Assembly (NCBI GenBank): GCA_020747065.1 | Contig: JAGMVK010000018.1 | Coordinates: 1,141,274-1,205,273, forward strand | Reading direction: 5' to 3' | Source: Cadophora sp. MPI-SDFR-AT-0126 | Taxonomy: Eukaryota; Ascomycota; Leotiomycetes; Helotiales; Ploettnerulaceae | DNA: 64,000 nucleotides | In this document: in pieces, positions 12,505-24,671 of the stretch | Layout: each line of letters begins with the position of its first letter | Numbering within the stretch: the first letter of the stretch is position 1 | Made by a program: the position numbers and the translations under genes | The notes under the pieces: generated by a model | The model's database searches: none | What the model saw: only the letters and a program-made list of their open reading frames with translations | What the model was told of the DNA's origin: nothing

Positions 12505-14414
12505 CTAGCCGATGAAGTTCCCTGTCGAGGTACTTTCGCTGGGTACACCGCTGCTTTCCTTCGACTCCAAGCGATTGACATTCATCAAGTGATTACTTCT
12601 CTTCCGCCCATGGTATGGACATATACCGATTCCCCCACTCTCATGCATTGTATTCTTTGGGCAGAGCGGGCTATTTGGAAGATGTTCCGGTAAATTCAGC
12701 TCGAAAGATATCCTCGGCGACCGGTTCGTGCTTGAGTCCATGTTGCGAGGGCGCGCTGATTTGTTTCCTGTACTTGCGTGTTGAGGGTCTGCCTCCCACC
12801 ACTCGATGCTCGGCGAGGTGCCGCTCGATCTGTTTTTCGCTGCAGCGTTGCTGCCAACCGAAATCGGGCTTGCACTGCCCTCTCCTCGCGGGTTCAAGTC
12901 GAAGAAAAATCCCCTGGGCTGGAGATCTGGAGTACCAGGAAACAGGGGTGGAGTGTTGACACGCTTCGCTTCCTGTTATGTACACCGACAATCAGCTTAT
13001 ATTTGTCACCCGTTTTCAAAACTATCATGGGACTTGTTGTGTCGGGTAGTTGTTTAATGTGGACTTTCGATGAGATCATATTGTGTGCAGCGTACATACA
13101 AGTGCTGGATCATCTTGTGGACCATCATCTCGAACGGAAAGGCTGCATACTCACAGATGAAAGAAAATTGGGTTCTATCGGATCTGGGCTTGCTATGTCG
13201 ACTAAGCATCTATGTGTCAGAGCACTGAATTCTACATGAATGCGACTGACCTTTTAGGTATGTTCTCCCATCTGTTCCTTTATATTGATAGTCGGGATTC
13301 GGGGTTGCTGCGGGGGGTTTGCCGAGCAGCAACTTAAAGACAGAACTTGAAGCCGACAGGATGGACTCGTGAGACGACCTACGATGCCATGGTGCCAGAC
13401 CAAATCGCCGAATCGATCTGAGACTGGGCGAACCGGGGGTTTGCGGTGCCTCTGGAGGCAGACATGGTGCCGGAGTTTGGCATTTCTCCAGCTCGGCTCG
13501 GTTCAGGTATTGAGAAGTACCTTGGAGTAGCATCGTTGTCCGTGAAGCCAGCCTATTCATGTCGACTATAGCCGAGTCATCGACCTATGTTTCGGTCAGC
13601 ACGTGGCCAGCCATACAGCATTGTTCTGACCTACTGTGGTTGTTTTCTGCATGAATCTGGATCGAACTGTTTTCTTCGCTCTGCAATATAAGCCCAGTTG
13701 CTCCTCTGGAGTCATGCCACAGTATTCTGGGGGGGATTTCTTTGACTGGACACTGAACTGATTCTTGATACTTTGTACAACGCTACTTTTCCGAGACGTC
13801 GAGGCTGAGTACTCAACCTTTGGACTCTTTGACGCTGGCGACCTTCGCGATATTAGACTCCCAATTTTGATTGTTGGTAGGTCTGTTGTGGATATGGTTT
13901 TCTCGTTGGACTCTTTCTTCATCGAGCTTTTGCTCTTACGTTGGGGAGATCGACTCCACCATTTCTGTCGAGATCCTGCCTTCCTCGGGGAAGGAATCTC
14001 TCGCTCGGCCCAATACCCTTCTGGAAACCAACCCCACTCGTAGCCTGCTCTGGGGGGACGAGGTGGATCCACAGAGCGGTTTGATAAGCAGCCAGCAGAC
14101 GACGGCGTAGTAGCTTCCACGGTTCTGTCATTCCAATCTCGGATGACTTGGTCCTTTGCGATTATGGATTGGGCCGAGCTTATGGAATTTCCCTTTGTAC
14201 GTGGCCCTTGACTTGAGCACCCTGACTTCTGCGACTTCGGTTTAGGGGACTTTCGATACGATGGAGCTCCAGAGGGTCCAAGTTTGGACGAAATTGTATC
14301 GGATTCAGTAGACGTTCGTCGTACTAGGAAATATGCGGAGAGATCCAGCTCTCGATTCTTAACGACTGCTTCCACGGGGTTTGGTCTCAGATGGGGGAGG
14401 TCTTTGTTTTTCAT
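12505..14414 (-). CDS. Uncharacterised fungal protein, Ser/Arg/Pro-rich
   Basis: I do not recognise a named family. Four exons fit: 14414-13635, 13584-13251, 13192-13155 and 12972-12505, with introns of 50, 58 and 182 bp, giving 539 aa. The third exon is only 38 bp, but it joins two blocks into one smooth stretch (DPIEPNFLSS followed by EAKRVNTPPLFPGTP), which resembles a conserved pattern I recall from fungal hypotheticals. Other likely conserved blocks are PPRAGYEWGWFPEGYWAERE (about 110-135), HRRSSHESILSASSSVFKLL and RGFFFDLNPRGEG. Much of the protein is basic and low-complexity with many SP/TP sites, suggesting a phosphorylated scaffold. No membrane segment, signal peptide or catalytic motif is visible. 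The 182-bp intron is the least certain part. Confidence 0.75.
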
Positions 14415-14994
14415 GATGCTTGGTCTGTTGAACGCGACGGTCGCTCCAGTACGACGTCCAAAAGATGGGTCGGAATACCCAGGCGCAAGAGAGTATTTTC
14501 ATATGATCTAGGGAATCGGTGATAGGGTACGTATGTTTGAAGCAATCTAGGTGATAAATATCGAGTGACATTGAATATCGCCAGTCGATCATTAAACATT
14601 AGGCTCGTACGGCTACAAAATTGGCAAGATGCATCCGACTAGTACATGCCGTCGCCCGCATAGGAAAGTACAAGGAGGTCCGACACGGCAAGACCAGTCC
14701 TGGATGTCTAGACATCTGAGATACAGCTCCACGATACAGCCCCGTGTATTGTTTGCCTTGGGCTCTGCAGCCGAAGATTTTTTGGTTGGCTTGCAGTGAT
14801 GGAAGTCATGGGGCAGACTTGACTGGCTGCGGTCACGAAATATTATCTTTTTGACCACTAGAGCAATGTCTATCTACAACTTTTGTTGTGCCATGCAATG
14901 CCAAAAAGAACAAACAATAGACAGACAAGTTTCAAATCTCGCTATGCATACAAGGTCCACTTCATCTAATCATTACCGCCAGGTCGAGTCACAC
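14415..14994. other. Spacer between eIF5B and the 539-aa gene
   Basis: 580 bp of unremarkable sequence. It probably contains the 3' UTR of eIF5B and the promoter of the gene ending at 12505. No gene or repeat seen. Confidence 0.5.
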
Positions 14995-17900
14995 TTAAGG
15001 AATATCAAACAATGGCTTCAACTTCTTGATCAGCAGCCACTCGTCATTTGACACATCTGTCCTGTAGAACTCCTTCAGTACGTCGATACTTTTCCTGGAT
15101 ATAAGAGAGTACAATGTATCTTTCTCCTCCAAATGTCGACCGTATGTTGGCTGGTGACCAGACATCTCGATCTTTACGGCAACAGATGGTTGTCCTTTTT
15201 TGCATATTTGGATCTGCTTATGGTCGCGCTCAATGCTGGTACTACTTCATGTTAACAGCTGCTCACTGTCCGGAATGCGTTGTCAACTTACACTCTGCCG
15301 ATGCCAACAATCTCCTTCACACCAGTGATAGCATTCTGCTTGACCGCGGCAATCGGAGTGTGCATCCTAAGATTACCGTCGACCACATCCACACCCACCA
15401 CAATAGGGCCAGTCTTGTTGAACACAGCAACTGTGTTGAGGACACACGGAAATACGGCGTCGTGTTTGGACTCTTCCTTTTTCTTCTCTGCGATAAGTGC
15501 CATGTGTGCGGTAAAGGCATCAAAAAGATGGTAGATAATGTCGGCAGTGAAAATCTTGATTCCCTGCTCATCCGCGTACAATTGTGCTTCCTTGTCGATC
15601 TTAACATCGAAGCACAACATAACGGCGTATTCCTTGTTCTTCTCGAGCATAGTTCCACAGTTCATGACATCTCGCTTAAAGACTGGACCAATGCCGACGT
15701 TAGCGACAGGAATTTTGGATACCTTCAAGAAATCGAGCAGTGCTTCGAGAGAGCCAAGGGTAGATGCCTGGACGGTCACGCCACGACCAGATTTCTCCAC
15801 GCGCTTGAAGAGAGCACCCAGATCAGACAATACCTCTTCTTCGATATCAGATTCGTCATCATCCGGACCAACAACCATCAACCTCGATCCTGCAATTGCA
15901 CCCTCCAGTCCAGGTGCACTGATCTTAACTCCAAGAGCGGCTTTCACCTCTTTGTTATGGACATACTGCGACTTGAGCCGCAGCTCTTTAAGAGGCGCCG
16001 GGGTCAAGAGGGCTCGAATATTCGTCGTGATAGCACCTTCCACACCACAGAGAACTATACGGTCACCCTCTCGCAGGATACCATTGGAGAGAATAACGTC
16101 AATTGTCATGCCGAAACCTTCAATGGCTTTGACTTCTAAAACTGTTGCCTGTACCTCAGAAAGATACATCAACGAGCCAACCATTCTCTCTTGGGTGAGT
16201 TGAAGAATTAACTTGAGCATATCAGGGATACCCTCACCAGTGTGGGCAGATGTAGGTACAAGGGAAACGAACTTCGCCATGGACTTGTTTTCGTAAAACA
16301 GCTCGGAGTTGAATCCTTGCTCGGCAAAGGCGACCTTGGTGTCAGTCAATCTCTTGTTGAATTCGTTCTGAACACCTTTATTCTGTAGAGCCAAACTCTC
16401 TTGGAAGCCATTGTTGTCAACCTTTTTCCATCCATAGAGACGATCGATCTTATTGAGCGCAACGATGAAGGGTGTTTTTCGGTCACGCAACAGTTTCATG
16501 GATTCCAAGGTCTGTGGCTCGAGTCCATGCATGATGTCGACCACCAAAATGGCAATATTACAGAGAGACGATCCTCGGGATCTGAGATTGGAGAAAGACT
16601 CGTGGCCGGGTGTATCGATGACTAAGAGACCAGGAACCTTGAAATCAAAGCTGTTGTCTCGGTTGACAACCTGTGTTTTCTGTCGGATGGCCTCAACAGG
16701 GAAGTAAGTAGCGCCGATTTGTTGTGTGATGCCTCCTGCTTCTCCTTCCTGGACGTTGGTTTGTCGGATCTTGTCCAGTAGCTTGGTCTTGCCAGTGTCG
16801 ACGTGTCCGAGAATACAGCAAATAGGAGAGCGGAGATTGTCCTTTGACCTGGCAGCCATCGCTGCCTCGTGTGCCTTCTCACGTCTCTCGGCAGCCTCTT
16901 TCTTTTTCTGGGCAGCAGCAAGCTGAGCAGCTGTGGCTTCCTCGTCCTCTGAAGATTCCTCTGATTCCGACTCAGACTCGGAATCCGAATCCTCGGCCTT
17001 CGTGTCACGGACTGGCAATTCCTTTGATCCAGTACTTGCCGCAGCAGCCTTCTTGGCAGCAGCCTTCTCGCGCTCTTCGTCGGAGTCGGCATCCCAGCTG
17101 TCCTTGATGTCGTCTTCACTCTCTGCAGCCGCTACCTCCCAGTCATCATCCAGATCACTTTCCTCGCCCTTCTTTGCGGCAGCCGCAGCACTTTCAGCGG
17201 CCTCCTTTTCAGCCTTCGCAGCAGCTTCTGCAAGTTTTTGTTCGGCTTCTCTCCGTGCCCGTTCCGCAGCCTCTGCAAGAGCTTTCTCTTCCTCTAGCTT
17301 TGTAACATTAGAAACAGTCTTATGAGCCAAAGAAAGCGAACATACCTTGGCTTCTTCCGGATTTTTACGCCCGCCCTTTTTCTTCTTGTCATAAACAGCC
17401 TTTTTCTTCTCTCCTCCTTCGGCACCGCCAACTTTAACACCTGCAGCAATCATCTGCTTCAGCTTCATCTCGTTTCTCAGTTTCTCCTCACGTTGAGCCT
17501 TGGTGAGATAGGTGCCATCTTTCTTCTGTTGCTCAATTCTCTCTTTCTCCTTTTGTTTCTTCAGGGCCTTGGCCTCCTCCTTTCGTTTCTCCTCCTCCGC
17601 TTCTCGTCTCTCTTCTTCCTCTATCCGGGCTTTCTCCTCAGCCAAAGCTCTAGCCTTCTCCTCCTCTCGCCGTTTCAACTCTTCTTGCTGTTGCTGAAGC
17701 TTGGCTAAAGCAGCAGGAAGTTTCTTTCCTTTGCCACCAGCGGAAGTCTTTGTAGGGGCTGACTCATCGACTTTTGCATCCGGAATTGGCTTGAGACTTT
17801 CTGGAGCTTTTGCAACGGCGGCAGGAGTCTTTTTCTTGGCGGCCTGGAGTCATATTGTTAGACCATGTACAAAAGACGTATACCTGGACAAGACATACAT

Positions 17901-18339
17901 TTTCCTTCTTTCTCTGCTTCTCGCGCTCTTTTTTCAGCTTCTCCTTCTGGGCCTTGGTCAGGACCTTGCCATCAGCTCCTCTCTCGTCATCCTCGTCATC
18001 CGCTTTTGGCGCTCTAGCCGGCGCAGCTTTTCCCTTCCCTTTCTTATCTGGCAAGGCGAACTCGTCCTCCAGAGATGCTTCCACAGGCGCCTTCTCAGTC
18101 AGGTCTGGCTCCTCCGTGGTCACGTCCTCTCCTTCGACAAAGTCCTCTTGCTGGCCTCCCTTCTTCTTCTTCTGTCTCTTTCTCATCATGGCCATAAGTC
18201 CACCTGCTGGAAACTCCTCCTCGGCATCTGCCGCTGCAGTTGTGTCGGCGTTATCCTGTGGCGGTGCTGTGGCAGCTGGCTCTCCCAGCTCCGACTCCCA
18301 GTCGTCGACCTTTTTATTGGACTTCTTCTTTGGCGGCAT
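14995..18339 (-). CDS. fun12: Translation initiation factor eIF5B (IF2-like GTPase)
   Basis: GTPase that drives 60S-40S subunit joining at the end of initiation; cytoplasmic. Four exons: 18339-17899, 17843-17346, 17297-15292 and 15241-14995, with introns of 55, 48 and 50 bp, giving 1063 aa, usual for fungal eIF5B. The N-terminal 450 residues are charged and Lys/Glu/Ala-rich with coiled-coil character ([20 protein letters not shown]). The GTPase core has G1 GHVDTGKT (477-484), G3 DTPGH (541-545) and G4 NKID (595-598). The last exon completes the C-terminal domain ([53 protein letters not shown]) that contacts eIF1A. The ATG at 18339 begins [10 protein letters not shown], as in relatives. Large antisense open frames over this gene are shadows. 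Confidence 0.97.
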
Positions 18340-19297
18340 TGTGGATATCGTGAATTAGGAGGTCTTGAGACGTGTTGTAGTTATCGCGTATGTTTGAATA
18401 ATGTACCGATCTGCCAGCAGGATACCTTAGTGGCAAGTAGGGTGCAGCAACGAGCAGAAGCAGACTGCTTAGGCTGGCAGGGCAGGCTGGGGACAGAAAT
18501 TACTGAGTCTCGAGTCGGGGTATAGCGTGTTTATGATGTGACTCAAGGGAGCAGGGATGACTCAACGTCTCTGTATCCTTCTCTGCAAATCGAAAGCTGC
18601 CTGCGCTGTAGGATAGTGGCCGTAGGAGCAGCAGCAGGAGCAGGAGTAGTGAGAGTGGTCGAGGGAATGTGGGGGGGGGGGTTTCGGGAATTGATTTTGA
18701 GATTATTCCCAAGTGTTGACCTCTCAGCTGCGGGGCAATGAAGTCAAGCCTAAGTAAGCGAGCCGGCACGTGCACCATCCCCTCTCTTCACGTCAGGTTC
18801 AATCATTCAAGCCAGGGACAGGGGTTAGGAGTGTGATGGACAAAGAGTGAGGAGAGATAGGTGGATTTTTATTGTCCTTGCAATTGTCTCTCTTTAACGT
18901 GTCCTTGGGTATAGCTGTGTCCGAGTTTTTGATACTTCTAGTGATGTTCCCATTCCATGGTTTCTGATTCAGACCGCGCCTCACAGTGTGCTCCTTACCA
19001 GCGCAAGCATGTCTACTTCATGATATGATCATACCAGGGGCAGCTCCTAGCCTCCATTACCTATCTTAGATGGCCATATCCCCCTGATAGTCGAGGTGAT
19101 CTCTCGTGCTACAAAGCGTTCTGCACATAAGATCTTTTTCTCCCTCACGTTGTCGTGAAAGGGAATTCTGATTGTATCTACCCTGCATTGAACACACTTG
19201 ATCATGTCCTCTTCGTTACCGAGGGAAATGGCCGATAAGACCCCCCCTGATCAGCAGTACCTGTATCCCACAAGTATGAAGATAAATCTCCCAATGC
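18340..19297. promoter_or_regulatory. eIF5B upstream region / 3' flank of the DDB1-like gene
   Basis: 958 bp between two genes on the same strand. A short poly-G run (near 18671) and pyrimidine-rich minus-strand stretches are seen near 18600-18680. No ORF of note. It should hold the eIF5B promoter and the terminator of the upstream gene. Confidence 0.4.
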
Positions 19298-22200
19298 TTA
19301 CATCACAGGTCGTAGATAGAATTCAAGATCTGTGTATGTCTGGGCGATGTAATATGCGGTCGTGCCATCCTGATCCAACGACCCTTGATGGACATCTTGG
19401 AGCAGCCCTATGAACCTTTTCAGCATCCGTTGAGAATCATCTGTCTCTAAGTCGCCCAGTAACTCCTTCAATCCGCGTCTACGCAAGACCGTCTTCAGCA
19501 TATCGCCGTCGATATGCATCATAGTCTTTGGATCAGTCATGGTGTCTAATGGCATTGGATCGTCCCTGTGGGTAAATTCGCAGATCTTTGCTGATCTAGT
19601 AGCCAAGTCCATGATAAGCCTCAGCAGTCTCCACGTCTTGAAATCAATAATGGTAAAGTGGCTCAGTGACCCAGTAATAGACAAGCCCAATGCCTCGCAC
19701 TTAGTTGCCGACGTCGAGGTTGACCTGGTCATGCGAGGTGGCCATACAGAATCCCAGATCGGGCGACATTGTCCGAACCGAAATCGTAGGATCGAGGAGT
19801 GAAGTGCAGCTTCGAAGACGGGCTCCAGAGTGTCGGCTTTCGTATTGTGGGTGGGCCAGAGACCAACAACCGAAGAAAGTTTGTCGGAAACCAAATGTAT
19901 TGGACGTTGTGAAACTCTGTCTACTGACAACTGATGCAGGCTGTCACGGGCAAGTTGGTCCCCATGAGTGCGAACAATTCGGAACTCCCCAGAGTCACTA
20001 GAGACTAATTTAAGGATTTCCAAGGAATGACAACTGGTCAGGGCGTAGATAGTGCCGTTCTCGTAGGTGATGTCCGTAGCTGGGGACGGAAGCTCGCAGT
20101 CAGTCATGCGTTTGAACTTCTTCTCAGTTAAATCTAGAACATCGTATGCTAGCTTCGTTCCAGCACACCAAAGGAGACCATCCGAAAGCCCTGTTGCCGA
20201 ATAGACAGGGTCATTGGACTTGAATTTGTGGCGTGTGTAGTAGGCTATTTGTCGTTTAGTGCCAGGCCCTTTCGATTGAAAGTGCTGACTAGACTGGTCT
20301 TCGCTCGTTGATACTCGACGTTCGTCAATGGAGATGATTAGGAGACGCCCTGTGCTTGTAGCTGCAATGATGAAGTTCCAAGTCTTACTATCTTTTGTAA
20401 AAAACCACTCGAATAGCCTGAATATCCTCTCATTTGCATTGCCAAGACCTGAGGCAAATTCTACGATGTCTTTCGTCTTTTCGTCAATGGGACGAGAAAT
20501 GTCTTCTCCAGTCGTAGGATCGATGAACATGAGTGTAGACTTTCCGTCTACAGAAGCCGCTACCACAAGAAGGTCCAACGAATGAGAATACAACAAGCGA
20601 GTTGGTGTTCCACCAACATTCATGTGTCGAGTTACTGGCTTCGCTTGTTCACTCAAGCCGGTGATCAGCAACTGGAGGCCAGAGATGACGAGAAGGCTCC
20701 CACTTGTGGGTCCGAAACGAGCAGGTCGCATTCTGACGATTGAATTTATCTTCGGCTGGTACATCCCGGGCTTCAAGGCATCAGACAGCCATATTCGATT
20801 GATATCGAGGGGATCGCCGTGCATGAGAGACGGTTCTCGTGCCTTGAGTGAGAGGAGGTAGCCCTTCAGGTCGCAATTCACAAAGAATGTATTACCAAAG
20901 CTCGAGAATTCGTCTTTCACGACCATGGCAGGAGTAGCACCGATACGTCTGAATTGTGACGACACGATTTGGAAGCTAGTTTCTGAGATCGCAAAAAGTG
21001 CCAGCATGCCATTGCGAGTTCCACAGAGTAATTGAAAGACGCCGTCGACTGCTGGTAAAAATGCGATGCTAGCTACTGTGTCGAGGCGGCTGGGCTTGTC
21101 ACCGAATGGAGATGGTGCAACAACATCTGTCTTGGGACCTCCGGTAGCAGGCTGGAATGTCAACATTACCGAACCTTCTCTGCCCCATCCAGCTATGATT
21201 GCCCAAAGGTTACCTGCAATTCGCCCGGCGGCGATACTACTGACATCGTAATCAACTTGACACAGGGTTTGGGCAGTGGGCCCACTGTCAAGGTCCATAT
21301 TACCGTTCGGCACACCGATGTTTAGGACTAGCAGAAACGTCGAAGCTTCCGAACCGTTCAAGCGAGTCGTGAAGAAGATACGACCATCCTCAACTGCTGC
21401 ATGTTCGATTAATGCCTCCCCGTGTCTGGCCTGAAAAAGGTCCTCTAGCCGGTATATGCGGTTACTTATAGCTTGTTACTTCTTGGCATTATTTTAGTAG
21501 ACTTTGATAATACTTACTACGCGTCATTGTCTGTTGCCACAATAGTCTTCTCGGTAACCTGAATCATGTATCGCCCATGTGCGACTGCTGTGATCGTTCG
21601 ATGGACTAAGTCAAGTCTTGTGGCGTCTTCTTCCAGCTCCACAATCTCTGCAGCATCACCAGAAAGCTGAAGAACTGCCGATCGGTCTCCCATAGAAAGG
21701 AGGAACAAGTATGGGGCAGTTTCAGTGAAACTATCAAGATCAGGCGAGAGAGCCCAGGCGCATATGATAGTGCTGTCATAATCAGCCTCTAGGCCAATGT
21801 TTGCCTCGTACCCATATCTGAGTTCAGCGATGCCCCCTCTTGAACCTTTACCCACGCTAACAAAAATTCGGTCAGGATTCGGAATCAGATCTAGGTCTTG
21901 GCTCGTAACGGCTCCATGTGTGGTGAGCTCTGAGGAAGGTGGCCTATATGTAGTCACAAAGTCATGCGCTGGCGACCAGTTTGGAATTGGTTCTGTCAAA
22001 ACCGGATGTTGTCTCGCTTGGAGCTAGACACACATGTCAGCATTGGAACTCGAAGCCAACCGCAGAATTTGCTAGGTGGATTTAGCTGAATTGGTGAAAG
22101 AATCGCCCGAAAGCGCTCACCAAATATGTTCCACCTGAAGATGCGTCTCCTCCCATGATAAACAAGTCGCCACTCTTGGCATTCTTGTTTGGATAGTCAA

Positions 22201-23678
22201 GACTTGCCAATGCCATTCCGCAATTTGCTCCGAGCTCGCCAATATTGTTATCAGCAGTCACAACATCGTCATCTTCAGAGTCTATTTCAAGAAATTTAAC
22301 CAGTCCATCCTCCCTGGCTATGAATAGGTCATCTCGGGTCACCTTGTGGCTCTCGAGGCGCGAAGGACGAGTCCACGACGTCCACAGCGGATTACCCAAC
22401 CCATGGTGAAATGCCGTCGGTTTGTCAATTCTTTCGTTGAAGTATATCAACTTGGGAGTGCCATGAAGAATCCCCTGGCAAACAGCCATTGAACTTTCGT
22501 ACACCAAGATAAAAGATGATTTGATTGTTAATGGAATGAGTAACAGAGGTACCTGGCGTGACTTCTCCAGCAAGTAACCCTTGGAGCTTCGCGCGCTGAC
22601 CTTTTTAAGGTCACTACCAGCCTCCCATTCGTAAAGAAGCATTCGGATTTTGCCTTTGAGAATCGCCAGGACCAGCAAGATGATGTGTTGCTCATCATCT
22701 GCCGCAGGGTATAAGAACTCCATCTTGAGAATGACCCCTCTGGGATATATCTGCGTTTCTGATTCAACGTACTTCAGACTTGACGTCTGCGTGTACTGTT
22801 CTGTGAGGCTACGCCTTGGATACAACGAATAGATCGCAAAGACACCCTCAGAGCAACCCACAGCCATGTAGCGAGAACTCGGGTCCACGGCAAGATGCAT
22901 ACCTGGCTGTAATTTGAACATCGGCTTCGATACTCGATACTTGCTTGAGACAAACTCGAAATTGTCATTCTCTGACCGGCGGAGGGTCAGGAACACCGAA
23001 TCACCGGTATCAAGTTGCAACAAGAGGCATTGGGGTGGAAGCAAGTGCTTGTTAGTTGGCGTAAATTCCTTTTGGGCGCCACCGTCGCTCATTGGGACAT
23101 CGTCATCTCCATCCTCACTCTTGATCAGGGTAGAATGAGCAAGAACAGCCGGATCCCGCTCGTAGGCCTTGACAGATCCAACGATACGAGCATTTCGGAT
23201 ACGGGCTCCGAAATCTTCCTTTCGAGTAACATCCCATAGGAGGCCGTCAGATCGAAGCTCCTTTATCTGGACGAAGTCATCCTGTTGCAATCAGCTATCC
23301 AGCCTATAATGAGCGGTGTCTGCTTCCATGGTAATTTGTCGGGATTGGGAATTGATAGACAAACGAGGGAACTCCCCCAAGGCCCCAAAGCAATACGAGG
23401 GTAGGGAAATGAGACTATGGGAGAGGAACCCGTCTTACCCCGACGAAAGCCACGTCATGTTTGCTATTGTCTCTGAGCCGTGCTGGCAGTATCCAGTGTA
23501 CAAGAGGACTGCGGATCACGGTTTGGGTCAGAAGGCCTAGCTTTGGGGCCTTTTCCACTTCCTGGAGGGTTGTCGCAGCGTCCCTGTCTTGTTGATCGTA
23601 ATGCCGAAGGACGGTATTGACATCAAGAGTCCTGGTAACCCACTCTCCATCAACCAGTGTGTTAGTTGCGAGAGCCAT
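19298..23678 (-). CDS. DDB1/Rik1/CPSF160-superfamily beta-propeller protein (MMS1_N-type)
   Basis: Four exons fit: 23678-23439, 23281-22121, 22023-21518 and 21464-19298; introns are 157, 97, 53 bp, with phases closing throughout; 1357 aa. The N-terminal half shows the MMS1_N-type propeller pattern: VQIKELRSDGLLWDV, LLLQLDTGDSVFLTL, LAVDPSSRYMAVGCSEGVFAIYSL, AREDGLVKFLEID. The rest has further beta-strand repeats (LWAIIAGWGREGSVMLTF, LFFSISDERRVS-like). Family members are scaffolds: DDB1 in CUL4 ubiquitin ligases, Rik1 in heterochromatin formation, CPSF160 and Rse1 in RNA processing. It is divergent and longer than typical DDB1, so I assign only the superfamily. The third intron acceptor (AG at 21466-21465) was chosen because upstream alternatives run into stops. 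An alternative is the true fungal DDB1 paralogue used for H3K9 methylation (DIM-8), but I think this is a separate member. Confidence 0.82.
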
Positions 23679-24671
23679 TCCGGCACACCTGGAACGGGAC
23701 TCAGGTCGATGCCATAAGTCGGTGGCAAGTGTGGTTTGTGTCCACAAACGGGGATGATTGCACGATGCCTCAAAGGCAGTTCCTAGTCAAACGACGAATT
23801 CCGGATTGGTGGCAAGCCCCGTGAGCGGGATAAGGATCTACGCAGAAATCAAGAGGTCTATCGTGCCAGCCAGCGAACAATAGCCAGTTCGGACAATCGA
23901 GCTGCGAGTAGAGGCTGTCGCGCGAGTTAATGCTGTTGATGTGGTGACCTCAGGGCCAGCCTCGGTTGGTGGTTGTGCTGGGGTAGGTTGAAGATCACTG
24001 CAGCCTTGACGCACGAGGCTGTCAAGCTGTGTTCACATGAGTGAGCCCAGGAGGCAAGGCAGCCTGTTGTAGGTAAGGTCAGAAGTGCCTGTGGAGCTGT
24101 AGACAGAGGCAGCTTGAAGTTGGCGTTATACTTGGTGCGAAGAGACAGAAAGAGAGGAGAGAAAGGGAAGGTATCAGAACAGGAGGAAAAGGGGAGAAGG
24201 GAATGATAGGTCATATCATTATCTCCAAGGTAGGGAGGGAGATATCTGGATAGAGCAGGCTGCAGCACAGGGTAGAGAAGAGAAGGGCAATCACGTTTGG
24301 ATTCCTTGTCGGGCGGGGGTATCTTGGTCATCGAATAGAAGCCAAACGGGCATTTGTAACCATGCCGGTGTGTCTGGCGATGAATACAGCCCGCACCTTA
24401 CCGCTTATAGTTAAGTCAAAGAGGCATTATACTTCAGACCGTACCCATGCACGCATACAAGGCTACGCAACACTGGTTCGAGACGATTCAGAACAAATAA
24501 TATACTCCCTATCAGTACAGTAAGATATGCAAACACCTGCGCTTGCTTCACCTTCAACAGACCGAGTCCATTCTACCAAATTCGACAAATCGCGCTGAGA
24601 CTTTCGTCTCTTGATTCGCCGTACCGCAGATTGTCATGCCATGAGGAGCGTATCTATAATCGGTGCTTGAA
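23679..24671. promoter_or_regulatory. Divergent promoter region (DDB1-like gene / TBC gene)
   Basis: 993 bp between two divergently transcribed genes. The left part contains minus-strand open sequence that is not supported as coding; a CT-rich minus-strand leader is visible near 24130-24260. No conserved gene detected. Confidence 0.45.

Noticed and set aside
13021..13180. Minus-strand frame reading SFICEYAAFPFEMMVHKM near 13090-13170
   Set aside because: Looks protein-like but does not match the phase of the neighbouring exons; splicing it out joins two blocks that fit a remembered family pattern.
15114..16139. 341-codon plus-strand open frame inside eIF5B
   Set aside because: It lies antisense to the conserved GTPase and C-terminal domains of eIF5B and resembles no family; it is a shadow of biased codon use.
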